Assembly: GCA_964471755.1 (NCBI GenBank)
Contig: CAYYJM010000192.1
Span: 1 to 12,394, forward strand
DNA: 12,394 bases
DNA from: CAYYJM01 sp964471755
GTDB taxonomy: Bacteria > Planctomycetota > Planctomycetia > Gemmatales > Gemmataceae
Direction: 5' to 3'
Shown here: positions 1-6,674 of the stretch, in pieces
Position numbering within the stretch: the stretch's first letter is position 1
How the letters are laid out: each line of letters starts with the position of its first letter
Notes under the pieces: model-generated
Seen by the model: only the letters and a program-made list of their open reading frames with translations
Database searches by the model: none
What the model was told of the DNA's origin: nothing
Program-made: the position numbers and the translations under genes

Positions 1-192
1 GATGCCTGCCTTCACAATGCGGGCCATCTCAGCAACCCGGCGACCGGTCGTGCGATGGACCTCCTGCCGCGTGGGGCGGTGACCGTGGCCGCGTTCGGCT
101 TTAGCCCGGACGGTAAGACGTTCGCCGCCGGACTGCTGCAACGAGGCAAGACCGCCATCTGGTTGTGGGGCCTGTCGCCGAAGGGCAAGTAG
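1..192 (+). CDS. WD40-repeat protein, C-terminal end only (5' truncated by window)
   Basis: Frame 1 is open from the first base to a TAG at 190-192 and gives 63 residues. They contain the core of a WD40 blade: FSPDGKTFAAG, then a short loop and IWLWGLSPKGK at the end. WD40 blades build beta-propellers used for protein-protein contacts; in planctomycetes many are exported or fused to kinases. The start and any other domains lie before the window, so the number of blades and the cellular location cannot be judged. The stop falls 5 bp before the duplicated pfkB tail on the opposite strand (198-300). The last 35 or so residues resemble the end of the small protein at 1110-1355 (shared FSPDGK, FAAG and a final W-x-L-x-x-KG), so the two genes are probably related. 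Confidence 0.75.
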   Translation, partial: DACLHNAGHLSNPATGRAMDLLPRGAVTVAAFGFSPDGKTFAAGLLQRGKTAIWLWGLSPKGK

Positions 193-197
193 GTCCC

Positions 198-300
198 TCA
201 GATCCGATCGATCCGCAGTGTGTTCGCCGCCAGGAAGGCGTCGGCCTCGGTGCGGGTGAAGACGCTCGTTGTCGTGCCGATCGCCCGAACGCAGCTCGCT
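198..300 (-). pseudogene. Remnant copy of the 3' end of the pfkB-family gene at 2362-3321
   Basis: These 103 bp align without gaps to 2362-2464, with 9 mismatches by eye (about 91% identity). On the minus strand they encode the last 33 residues of the kinase plus its stop, from ASCVRAIGTTTSV to LRIDRI. Four of the 33 residues differ (T for A, A for T, D for E, T for A). The similarity stops abruptly at 300/301: the intact gene continues into its kinase core, whereas here unrelated sequence follows. There is no room for the catalytic Asp or the ATP site, so this is a dead fragment. It most likely marks a partial duplication or insertion that separated the WD40 gene on its left from the intact kinase gene. 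A long minus-strand reading frame runs through it as far as 1835, but only this tail is kinase-like. Confidence 0.85.
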
Positions 301-452
301 ATAAGGCCCCCCCACATTCCAGCGCGTGAGGCGGACGCACGACAGCGCGGCGACTCGACGACCGCCGCATTTTCGCCATTCCATGTCACTCCACCCGCCC
401 GCGTACGTAGGAAGGGAGATTGCTGCCCAATGCATTGCTCTGGAGATGAACA

Positions 453-1064
453 ATGTGGCTGATGAAGAGAATCCTGGCGGCCATGACTGCCTTTCTGCTC
501 AGCGGTTCGGTCGCCACGGCGCAGCCGGAGGCGTTCGACTGGTATCACGCCGAGACGGACTGGAGATTCACCACCAGCCGCAAGGAGGCCAATCAAGCGG
601 AGAACCGGCGATTCTTCATGAAGGAGCGCGAACTCGACCTGAACGCGGAGGAAGCCGCGACGAAGCTGACGATGGCCAAGGAACAGGCCAGGAAAATCTT
701 GTGGCCGTTCAGCGACTGGCAGATCGACGAAGCCAGGAAGCAGTATGTGAAGGAGATGAAGGAGATCGCGGCCGAGAAGCAGGAGAACATCCGCCTTCAC
801 AACGGGACGAGGGCCATTATCAGAAAGTACACCTTCCCGGGTCCCGGCGATCAATTTGCTGGCACGCACCAGACGGCACCACATGACGGGTATCTCCCGG
901 TGAGGATGAGCAAGGGTGGGCTCCAGGTCCAGATCCCGACCGGACAGTGGTTTCCCGGGTCCCTGGTCGTCAGGGGCGTCTACCGTGTGCAACTCGGCGG
1001 CGAGTATCGGACTGTCAAATGGCAGAACGGCCGGTGGGTGCGCGTCCGGGGCGGCGTCCGGTGA
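453..1064 (+). CDS. Exported protein of unknown function
   Basis: 203 residues. The ATG at 453 is preceded by GGAG at 442-445 with 7 nt spacing; the next ATG (462) would be 16 nt away, so 453 is preferred. The N-terminus is a plausible Sec signal peptide: a basic MKR, a hydrophobic stretch of about 14 residues, and a likely cut after ATA at about residue 22-23. Residues about 40-115 are highly charged and probably helical (many E, K, R, A), a possible coiled coil. The C-terminal 50-60 residues are rich in beta-formers and aromatics (QIPTGQWFPG, then VKWQNGRWVRVRGG), suggesting a small beta domain. No known family or catalytic motif was recognised. It is followed 45 bp later by another small secreted protein gene on the same strand. 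That it is a real gene rests on the SD site, the signal peptide and a reading frame with sensible composition. Confidence 0.7.
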   Translation: MWLMKRILAAMTAFLLSGSVATAQPEAFDWYHAETDWRFTTSRKEANQAENRRFFMKERELDLNAEEAATKLTMAKEQARKILWPFSDWQIDEARKQYVKEMKEIAAEKQENIRLHNGTRAIIRKYTFPGPGDQFAGTHQTAPHDGYLPVRMSKGGLQVQIPTGQWFPGSLVVRGVYRVQLGGEYRTVKWQNGRWVRVRGGVR

Positions 1065-1109
1065 TGGGCCGCGGCTCGATTCGTTCCTCTCACGAAACGG
1101 AGAATGAAC

Positions 1110-1355
1110 ATGCCGATGAAGACACGTTTGTGTTGTGGGATGTTCCTGAGTTTGACAGTGGCGTTGTCCCTCGCGCCGGGGCTCCTGGCGGCGGATGCCC
1201 CGCCGCGGCTGACCATCGACAAGGCGCACAACGCCCGGGTCCGCGCGCTCGCATTCAGCCCCGACGGCAAGGCGTTCGCCGCGGGCGGCTGGCTGGAGGG
1301 CGACGAATTCTCGACCGTCGTCCGGGTCTGGAGCCTGCCGCTGAAGGGTCAGTGA
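1110..1355 (+). CDS. Small exported protein with a single WD40 blade
   Basis: 81 residues from the ATG at 1110. That start is chosen over the ATG at 1104 because GGAG at 1099-1102 lies 7 nt from 1110 but only 1 nt from 1104. The first 28 or so residues form a signal peptide (MPMKTRL, hydrophobic core, GLLAADA cleavage area). What remains is one WD40 blade: VRALAFSPDGKAFAAGG, a loop, then VVRVWSLPLKGQ and stop. One blade cannot close a beta-propeller, which normally needs four to eight. Either the protein joins another propeller, or it is the shrunken remains of a larger WD40 protein: a signal peptide fused to the last blade by internal deletion. Its C-terminus resembles that of the WD40 gene ending at 192. 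Function unknown. Confidence 0.65.
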   Translation: MPMKTRLCCGMFLSLTVALSLAPGLLAADAPPRLTIDKAHNARVRALAFSPDGKAFAAGGWLEGDEFSTVVRVWSLPLKGQ

Positions 1356-1379
1356 CGACAACAGGGTCCTTTCCTCACC

Positions 1380-1398
1380 TGTCATAATCTCCGTTATG
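1380..1398 (+). promoter_or_regulatory. Possible extended -10 element and short inverted repeat before the 1410 gene
   Basis: TG-T-CATAAT (1380-1388) matches an extended -10 element (TGn followed by five of six TATAAT bases). No good -35 is present. The same bases form an inverted repeat, CATAA (1383-1387) and TTATG (1394-1398), and the CTCC inside it could pair with the Shine-Dalgarno GGAG just downstream. The 54-bp gap leaves room for a separate promoter, but read-through from the previous gene is equally possible. Weak evidence. Confidence 0.22.
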
Positions 1399-1409
1399 GA
1401 GGATCGACC

Positions 1410-2354
1410 ATGCGTATCGTGAAGACGGCATTGCTCCTCGTGCTTCTCGCCGTCCAACCGGATCGGGCGGTGGCGCAGTTGCCCGCGGCCGGCCGGGGCG
1501 ACGTGTTCCACGTCGTTTCGGTCACCCAGCTGGCCAATGGCGGCCGCGACGTCAAGCTTCGCAACCCGCACACCGGCTACGTCCACAGCGTCACGATCTA
1601 CGTCGAGCTGGACATCCGGGTCAAGGACGTCTTCACCGAGCGGCGCGACGGCGGCCGGATCGTCCTGACGCTCGTTTCCCGGCCCGGTGGCAACGTCCCG
1701 ACGGCACCAGCGCCGCGGGTCGATCCGGCCGATGTGCAGCGGGCCGCCCAGGTCTTCTGGAAGTTCATCACCACACCGCCGAGCGAGAACGGCGTCGATG
1801 ACGTCATGTCCGGCTTCCTGCAAGGGCTCGGTCACGTCGTGAAGCCGGCCGAGATGCGCGGCAACTCGAACTACAACAAAGGTTACTTCGTCGGGGCGCT
1901 GATCAACGTCGGGTTGAACCTCGCCACAGTCGTGAAGACGCCGACGAAGGTGCGTCTCCCGCCACGCGGTCGGTGGACTCCCAACCAGGCAAACATTCTG
2001 CTGACCGGTTCACACGGCGAGGTACACGTTCCGCCTACCGGAGCGACCCCGGGAGAGGTCAGGGCGTTCGCCCAGGCTCGACCCGGGAAGGTGTCGAACA
2101 CGACCTGGATGTCGCGTGCGGAAGGGCTCGAAGACCTGCGTCATGCGCTTCAGGCCGAACACGCTACCATTGACGCCATGCGGCCGGGTGAGGTCACGCC
2201 ATTCGTCGTCGATCTGCCAAGGCCACGCGCAGGCCTCGAGTCCATGAACGGCGGGATACCGCGGCAAGCGACCATCCGACGCGTCAGCATGGTCATCCAG
2301 AAGACGCTCGACGGCAAGGGGATCCAACTTCTGCATTTCATGCCGCAGGAATGA
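1410..2354 (+). CDS. Exported protein of unknown function, 314 aa
   Basis: The ATG at 1410 has GGAGG at 1398-1402 with 7 nt spacing. MRIVKTALLLVLLAV and a likely cut after AVA (about residue 22) form a clear signal peptide. Residues about 30-90 look like a small beta domain (FHVVSVTQLANGGRDVKL, YVHSVTIYVELDI). After a Pro/Ala-rich linker (about 90-105), a helical stretch leads to NYNKGYFVGALINVGLNL (around residue 153). The last 120 or so residues form a separate mixed alpha/beta region containing TWMSRAEGLEDLRHAL and ending in LLHFMPQE. A signal peptide, linker, small hydrophobic segment and distinct C-terminal domain faintly recall secreted polymorphic-toxin architecture, but no toxin family was recognised and no immunity gene follows. 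The stop is 7 bp from the stop of the convergent kinase gene, leaving no space for a terminator. Confidence 0.72.
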   Translation: MRIVKTALLLVLLAVQPDRAVAQLPAAGRGDVFHVVSVTQLANGGRDVKLRNPHTGYVHSVTIYVELDIRVKDVFTERRDGGRIVLTLVSRPGGNVPTAPAPRVDPADVQRAAQVFWKFITTPPSENGVDDVMSGFLQGLGHVVKPAEMRGNSNYNKGYFVGALINVGLNLATVVKTPTKVRLPPRGRWTPNQANILLTGSHGEVHVPPTGATPGEVRAFAQARPGKVSNTTWMSRAEGLEDLRHALQAEHATIDAMRPGEVTPFVVDLPRPRAGLESMNGGIPRQATIRRVSMVIQKTLDGKGIQLLHFMPQE

Positions 2355-2361
2355 CCGCCGT

Positions 2362-2464
2362 TCAGATCCGGTCGATCCGCAGCGCGTTTGCCGCCAGGAA
2401 GGCCTCGGTCTCGGCACGGGTGAAGACGCTCGTCGTCGTGCCGATCGCCCGAACGCAGCTCGCT
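2362..2464. repeat. Direct repeat, right copy (pfkB tail), partner of 198-300
   Basis: This is the intact-gene copy of a 103-bp direct repeat. The left copy is 2164 bp upstream in the same orientation, about 91% identical and gap-free. Both copies have a plus-strand gene ending within 5-7 bp of the repeat's left edge (stops at 192 and 2354). The repeats flank exactly the segment holding the three exported-protein genes. Homologous recombination between them could in principle delete that segment. Confidence 0.85.
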
Positions 2465-3321
2465 CCCAGGGCACTGGCATAACGCAGACAGCCGGCGGCG
2501 TCGAGGTCGCGGAGCAGACCGGTAATGTAGCCCGCCGCGAAGGCGTCGCCGCCACCGCTGCCGTCGATGAACGGCACGGCATGGGCCGACGCCTTCAGCC
2601 GTTCCTGGCCGCTGACCAGAATCACGCCGCCGTCACCCAGGGTGATAATGGCGGTGCCCACGCCCAGAGCATGAAAGCGCTCGGCCTGACGCAGCGGATC
2701 TTTCTCGCCGAGAATCAACTCCGCCTCGTGATTGTTCGGCAGAAACACATCGACGTGCGGAAGAAGGCGCTCCAGTCGCGGCAGGTACTCGCCGGGACCG
2801 GGAGTCACCACATCGAGGACGACCTTCGCTCCGGCCGCGCGCGCCGCAGCGAAGACCGGAATGAGTTCGTCCTGTACCATGCGATCCATGACGAAGAAGC
2901 CGCCGAGATACAACACTTTACAACGCCGAACCAACTCCAGTGGCAGATCGGCCGCCTGGAAGAACCCGTTGGCTCCAATCGTATGGATGAAGCGGCGATC
3001 CTGGCCGACGACGTTGACAATCAACGTCTGGCTCGTTGGCTGGCCGGGTGTCGATTGGATTGCATCGACATCGACGTTGGTTTCACGGAGCAGATCGCAG
3101 ACGATCCGGCCGAAGGCATCGTCGCCGACACGGGCCAGGACGCGGACGGCGACCTCCTGGCGAGCCAGATCGACGGCGACGTTGGCCGCACAGCCGCCGA
3201 TGGTCAGTAGGAGACGCTCGGCGAGAACCAGTTCGCCGGCCGCGGGAAGATGGTCGATCGGCGAGCTGACATGGTCGGCGACGATGATTCCCGCACAGAG
3301 AACCTCGGGATTCGGATTCAT
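2362..3321 (-). CDS. PfkB-family carbohydrate/nucleoside kinase
   Basis: 319 residues, the normal length for the ribokinase/PfkB family of cytoplasmic enzymes that move phosphate from ATP to a sugar or nucleoside hydroxyl. Visible signatures are IGGCAANVAVDLARQ (residues 41-55, substrate-lid side), NNHE at 196-199 (the NxxE Mg/phosphate motif), TLGDGG at about 227-232 (ATP site), and DGSGGGDAFAAGY at 253-265 with the catalytic base D259 and GGGD anion hole. The substrate cannot be named: the GGxAxN pattern is shared by ribokinase, fructokinase and adenosine-kinase-like members. The start ATG (3319-3321) has GGAG about 9 nt upstream. The gene begins 62 bp after the DUF58 gene on the same strand, so it is probably the last gene of the 6539-2362 operon. 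Its final 103 bp are duplicated at 198-300. Confidence 0.92.
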   Translation of the reverse strand: MNPNPEVLCAGIIVADHVSSPIDHLPAAGELVLAERLLLTIGGCAANVAVDLARQEVAVRVLARVGDDAFGRIVCDLLRETNVDVDAIQSTPGQPTSQTLIVNVVGQDRRFIHTIGANGFFQAADLPLELVRRCKVLYLGGFFVMDRMVQDELIPVFAAARAAGAKVVLDVVTPGPGEYLPRLERLLPHVDVFLPNNHEAELILGEKDPLRQAERFHALGVGTAIITLGDGGVILVSGQERLKASAHAVPFIDGSGGGDAFAAGYITGLLRDLDAAGCLRYASALGASCVRAIGTTTSVFTRAETEAFLAANALRIDRI

Positions 3322-3383
3322 GGTCGGGATCTCCTCAAGCGGGCCACGCGACGGGCCGTTCGTTCGGTATCATGGTCGAGTAG

Positions 3384-4505
3384 TCACAACAGCGGCGGAG
3401 CGTAGCCGTCGAGGTGGTTCAGGTCGTCAGCGGTCAGGGCCAGGACGTTCAGGCCAAGGTCGCGGCGCAGGGCGTCTTCCAGATCGCTGGGGCCGCCGCT
3501 GACGAGCAGGACGCCGTCACGGCGGCTGACTTCCCGGCCCAGTGGTTGCAGAACGGCCAGACCCTGGCCGTTCTGGCCCGGCTCGGCGACGGCGAGCAGA
3601 TCGAGCAGTTCCGTCCCCAGTTCCGGCCCGGTCGTGCCAGCCAGCACGGCCGACTCCGCGGCGGCAATCGCCAGGACGAGCCGTTCGCCACGATGCCGGC
3701 ACCATTCCCAGCAGAGCGTCGCCACGAAGGTTACGGCCTGCTCCAGCAACTCGCGTGGGCAGCGCGTCGTCCCATCGAGAACGATTGTCAGCGATTCCGG
3801 TGGAACATCCTCGTACTCGCGGACCATCAGTTCGCCGCGCCGGGCGGACGTCCGCCAGTGAATGAGCCGCGAACTGTCGCCAGTGCGGTAAGGCCGCAGG
3901 CCGTAGATCTCCTGCTGGGCGGTGCGCTCGGGTCGAGGCCGTGAGCGGGCCGGCTGGCGATGCTGCCGACGCTGGAGTTGACGGCTGAGTTTGCCACGTT
4001 CGATCTCGCCCAGGGCCGGCCAGACGATCGCTTCCTCCGTCGGCAAGAGCGGACAGCGGCGCTCGATCAGACCGAACGGATAGCGGGCGATCGCGACGAC
4101 CGGGCCGAAACTCTGCCGTCCGCGCTGGGTCGGCGTCCAGGTCAACCGCAGATCCACCGCCTGCCGGCCAACCAGACGCGGCACCAGAGCCGTCGGCTGT
4201 TCGGGCGGGCCCTCATCGACGATGAGCAGACCCAGGCGTTTGGTCGTCGTCGTGCTGGTCAGCCGGACCTCGATCATCGCCGGCGTGCCGACGACCAGCG
4301 GCCGAGGCAGACGACGCCGCAGCGTCAGGCCGATCGGCTGACGCAGGACGAGAACGAGGTTGACCAGGCAAGCCGCCAGCAGCAGGAAGCCGAGCAGCGT
4401 GAGCAGATTGATGGCCTTGAACAGACCGACGAGCAGCAGCAGACCGGCGGTCTGGAGGACGAGCCAGCCGGTGTGCGTCGGTCGAACCGGGCCGGGGCGA
4501 ATCAT
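3384..4505 (-). CDS. DUF58 domain membrane protein (MoxR partner)
   Basis: 373 residues. Two hydrophobic helices at about 14-29 and 34-54 anchor the N-terminus. The DUF58 hallmark is at 201-232: YGLRPYRTGDSSRLIHW, then ARRGELMVREYE. It is followed by a von Willebrand A-like fold beginning LTIVLDGT (239-246). The usual DxSxS metal site is not evident there (DGTTR), so classical metal binding may be lost. DUF58 proteins are regularly encoded with MoxR ATPases and are thought to be their membrane-associated clients or adaptors in stress or envelope functions; the exact role is unknown. The start ATG overlaps the stop of the moxR gene as ATGA (4502-4505), indicating translational coupling. No vWA or transglutaminase gene, common in such clusters, follows; a PfkB kinase gene does. 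Confidence 0.9.
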   Translation of the reverse strand: MIRPGPVRPTHTGWLVLQTAGLLLLVGLFKAINLLTLLGFLLLAACLVNLVLVLRQPIGLTLRRRLPRPLVVGTPAMIEVRLTSTTTTKRLGLLIVDEGPPEQPTALVPRLVGRQAVDLRLTWTPTQRGRQSFGPVVAIARYPFGLIERRCPLLPTEEAIVWPALGEIERGKLSRQLQRRQHRQPARSRPRPERTAQQEIYGLRPYRTGDSSRLIHWRTSARRGELMVREYEDVPPESLTIVLDGTTRCPRELLEQAVTFVATLCWEWCRHRGERLVLAIAAAESAVLAGTTGPELGTELLDLLAVAEPGQNGQGLAVLQPLGREVSRRDGVLLVSGGPSDLEDALRRDLGLNVLALTADDLNHLDGYAPPLL

Positions 4506-5482
4506 GTGGGCACCTTCTGGCGATCGAGCAGTTCGCGGATCAGATCCTCGGGGCTGCCGCCACCACGCGACGAGCGGGCCGTGCGTGTCAGCAGGCGATG
4601 GGCCAGGACCGGCACGGCGAGCTGCTTGACATCGTCCGGGATGACGTAGCAGCGCCGCTGCACCAGGGCATGGGCCTGCACCGCACGGTAGAACGCCAGC
4701 GCGGCCCGTGTGCTAGCCCCCAGCGCGATCTCGGCGTGATGACGCGTCGCCTGGATCAGGTCGAGCAGGTAATCGACCAGGGACTCCTCCAGGCGGACCC
4801 GGCGAACGGCTCGTTGCAGCTGAAGGACCTCGTCCACGCTGACGACCGGTCGGAGGCCATCGACCGGCTCGCCCATCCGATGACCGCTGAGGATGCGTTT
4901 CTCCGTGGCCCGATCAGGGTAGCCCATGTGGAGCCGGAGCAGGAAGCGGTCGAGCTGGCTCTCCGGTAGTGGGAACGTGCCCTCGAATTCGTAGGGATTC
5001 TGCGTCGCCAGGACGAAGAACGGCGGCGGCAGCGGTCGGGTTCGACCATCGAGTGACACATGACGGTCACTCATCGCTTCGAGCAAGGCGGACTGTGTAC
5101 GCGGAGTGGCGCGATTGATCTCGTCGGCGACGACAATCGGAGCGAACAGCGGGCCGGGCTGGAAGACGAATTCGCCGGTGCCCTGGTTGTAGATGCTGGT
5201 GCCGAGAACGTCGCTGGGCAACAGGTCGGGCGTGAACTGAATGCGGTGGAACGGACAGTCGAGGCTGCGGGCCAGGGCACGGGCGAGCAGGGTCTTGCCG
5301 ACGCCGGGCACGTCCTCGATGAGCAGATGCCCCTCGGCGAGTAGACCGACGAGGGCCAACTCCACCAGTCGTTCCTTGCCGAGAAGAGCCCGGCCGACGT
5401 TGTCGCGCAGGCCGACGATCAGGGCCAGGAGCGGGGGCAGGTCGGCCTCACCGAGCGGGCTCTCGGGTGGGGACGCGGACAT
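4502..5482 (-). CDS. MoxR-family AAA+ ATPase
   Basis: 326 residues from the ATG at 5482, preceded by GGGAG with 8 nt spacing. An in-frame ATG at 5560 would overlap the upstream gene by 41 bp and adds an unconserved stretch, so it is not used. AAA_3 features: EDVPGVGKT (Walker A, 56-64, K63), IVVADE (Walker B, D120 E121), the MoxR-typical NRATPRTQSALLEAM (123-137), ATQNP (sensor 1, N162), and LPESQLDRF with a probable arginine finger at R179. The C-terminal lid helices are intact. MoxR ATPases act as cytoplasmic chaperones that help assemble or activate metal-binding or vWA/DUF58 partner proteins. The next gene is such a partner (DUF58), overlapping by 4 bp. The upstream dehydrogenase gene ends 37 bp before this start, on the same strand. 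Confidence 0.93.
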   Translation of the reverse strand: MSASPPESPLGEADLPPLLALIVGLRDNVGRALLGKERLVELALVGLLAEGHLLIEDVPGVGKTLLARALARSLDCPFHRIQFTPDLLPSDVLGTSIYNQGTGEFVFQPGPLFAPIVVADEINRATPRTQSALLEAMSDRHVSLDGRTRPLPPPFFVLATQNPYEFEGTFPLPESQLDRFLLRLHMGYPDRATEKRILSGHRMGEPVDGLRPVVSVDEVLQLQRAVRRVRLEESLVDYLLDLIQATRHHAEIALGASTRAALAFYRAVQAHALVQRRCYVIPDDVKQLAVPVLAHRLLTRTARSSRGGGSPEDLIRELLDRQKVPT

Positions 5483-5519
5483 GGCACATTCTCCCTGGAG
5501 CCTGCGGGGGTGACGATCC

Positions 5520-6539
5520 TCACCGATACCGTTCCTTGATGACCGGCGTGAGATACTCACGGAAGGCGCTCGCCAGGTCGTAGCGCGGGGCGAAGCCCCA
5601 GTCGGCGCGAGCGGCGGAGTCGTCCACGCTGGCCGGCCAGCTGTCGATGATCCCCTGCCGGCGTTCGTCCACCTGGGTCGTGATGGGCGTCTCGCCGAAC
5701 TGCTCGTGGACGATGGCGCGGAATTCTTCCGCCGAGGGGCTGAACGCCTGGATGTTGTAGACGTAGCGGGTCAGCCGCTGCCGGGGGGTGGCGGCCAGTT
5801 GCAGCAGCGCCTCGACGCTGTCGGGCATGGCCATGAACGGGATGCGTGCATCGGGCCGAACGAAGCAGGCGTACGGCTTGCCCTGAGCGGCGGCGTGGAT
5901 CATCTCCGGGGCGAAGTCGGAGGTGCCGCCCGAGGGGAGGGTCGCCGCCGAGATCAGGCCCGGAAAGCGGATGCAGCGGAAGTCCACCTTGCCGTACATC
6001 ACCTCGGCGGAGAGCTGCTTGTAGTGGCCGGCGTAGTACGCGCCGAGATGCTCGCAGTAGAGCTTGTTGCAGCCGTACATCGTCGTCGGATGGTTGTAAT
6101 CGTCCTCGCGGACGGCTCCGGCTCGCGTCTTGACCGCCAGCGACGGCAGACCGTACGCGGCGATCGACGACGGGTAGAGGAACAGCACCGGCTTGCCGTG
6201 CGATTCGCCCTGACGCTGGGCGAACTCGAGCAGGTTGAGCGTGCCCTCGACGTTGACACGGTGGGCCGTCACCGGGACGAACTCGCTGCGTGTCGAGAGG
6301 AGAGCAGCCAGGTGGTAGATGCGATCGACCTCGTACTCCGCGGCGAGCTGGTCGAGCAGTTGCGGATCGAGAATCGATCCGGTGATGTGGCGCAGCACGC
6401 GCGGCATCAGGTCCGGGATGAGCGGATTCAGATCCAGCGTGATGATCTTGCGATCCCCGGCATCACTCAGCCGATGGATCAGACCGTGACCAATCTCGCC
6501 ACTGGCCCCCGTGATGAGAACGACCGGCTTGCGTAACAC
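5520..6539 (-). CDS. SDR-type NAD-dependent L-threonine 3-dehydrogenase-like epimerase/dehydratase
   Basis: 339 residues from a GTG start at 6537-6539, with GAGG 6 nt upstream. It is an extended SDR enzyme with a Rossmann motif TGASGEIGHG (10-19), an acidic residue at the end of beta-2 (D36, favouring NAD), HLAA at 76-79, serines S124/S125, and the catalytic pair Y155-x-x-x-K159. The region RFPGLISAATLPSGGTSDFA (191-210), followed by YACFVRPDARIPFMAMPDS (223-241), is the pattern typical of the UDP-galactose-epimerase-like L-threonine dehydrogenases of animals and some bacteria. Those enzymes oxidise L-threonine to 2-amino-3-ketobutyrate, which is then cleaved to glycine and acetyl-CoA. No kbl lyase gene is present in the window. 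It could instead act on a related hydroxy-amino acid or a sugar nucleotide. It appears to lead a minus-strand operon with moxR, the DUF58 gene and the kinase, and is divergent from the ligase gene at 6675. Confidence 0.85.
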   Translation of the reverse strand: MLRKPVVLITGASGEIGHGLIHRLSDAGDRKIITLDLNPLIPDLMPRVLRHITGSILDPQLLDQLAAEYEVDRIYHLAALLSTRSEFVPVTAHRVNVEGTLNLLEFAQRQGESHGKPVLFLYPSSIAAYGLPSLAVKTRAGAVREDDYNHPTTMYGCNKLYCEHLGAYYAGHYKQLSAEVMYGKVDFRCIRFPGLISAATLPSGGTSDFAPEMIHAAAQGKPYACFVRPDARIPFMAMPDSVEALLQLAATPRQRLTRYVYNIQAFSPSAEEFRAIVHEQFGETPITTQVDERRQGIIDSWPASVDDSAARADWGFAPRYDLASAFREYLTPVIKERYR

Positions 6540-6610
6540 ACGGCACCTCGACTGGCCCTGCCCTGGATCTGGAGAGAGTCAACCTACGGCCGGAAGGACC
6601 GGGAGACAAG

Positions 6611-6639
6611 GAGACAGAGTCGGGTCGATCTCGTATTCT
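6611..6639 (+). promoter_or_regulatory. Possible sigma-70-type promoter for the 6675 gene
   Basis: GAGACA (6611-6616) and TATTCT (6634-6639) are separated by 17 bp, each matching 4 of 6 consensus bases. They lie 35 bp before the ATG in the 135-bp divergent gap (6540-6674). On the minus strand TTGACT (6583-6578) could be a -35 for the dehydrogenase operon, but no convincing -10 follows it. Weak match in GC-rich DNA. Confidence 0.28.
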
Positions 6640-6674
6640 GGAACCGTGAGCGATGAGCGTTTCGGAGAGCCTCC

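Noticed and set aside
301..452. A possible small gene or further kinase remnant in the gap before 453
   Set aside because: Similarity to the kinase gene stops at 300, and the short plus-strand frames starting at 220 and 326 have no SD site and unnatural composition. I see only a C-run at about 307-313 and no clear promoter.
198..1835. A 545-residue minus-strand open frame
   Set aside because: Only its last 33 residues are kinase-like (the duplicated tail). The rest is low-complexity Arg/Pro/Gly/His-rich sequence antisense to three genes with SD sites and signal peptides, typical of shadow frames in GC-rich DNA.
5483..5560. An N-terminal extension of the MoxR protein from the ATG at 5560
   Set aside because: It would overlap the dehydrogenase gene, has no good SD site and adds unconserved residues; the ATG at 5482 has GGGAG at proper spacing.
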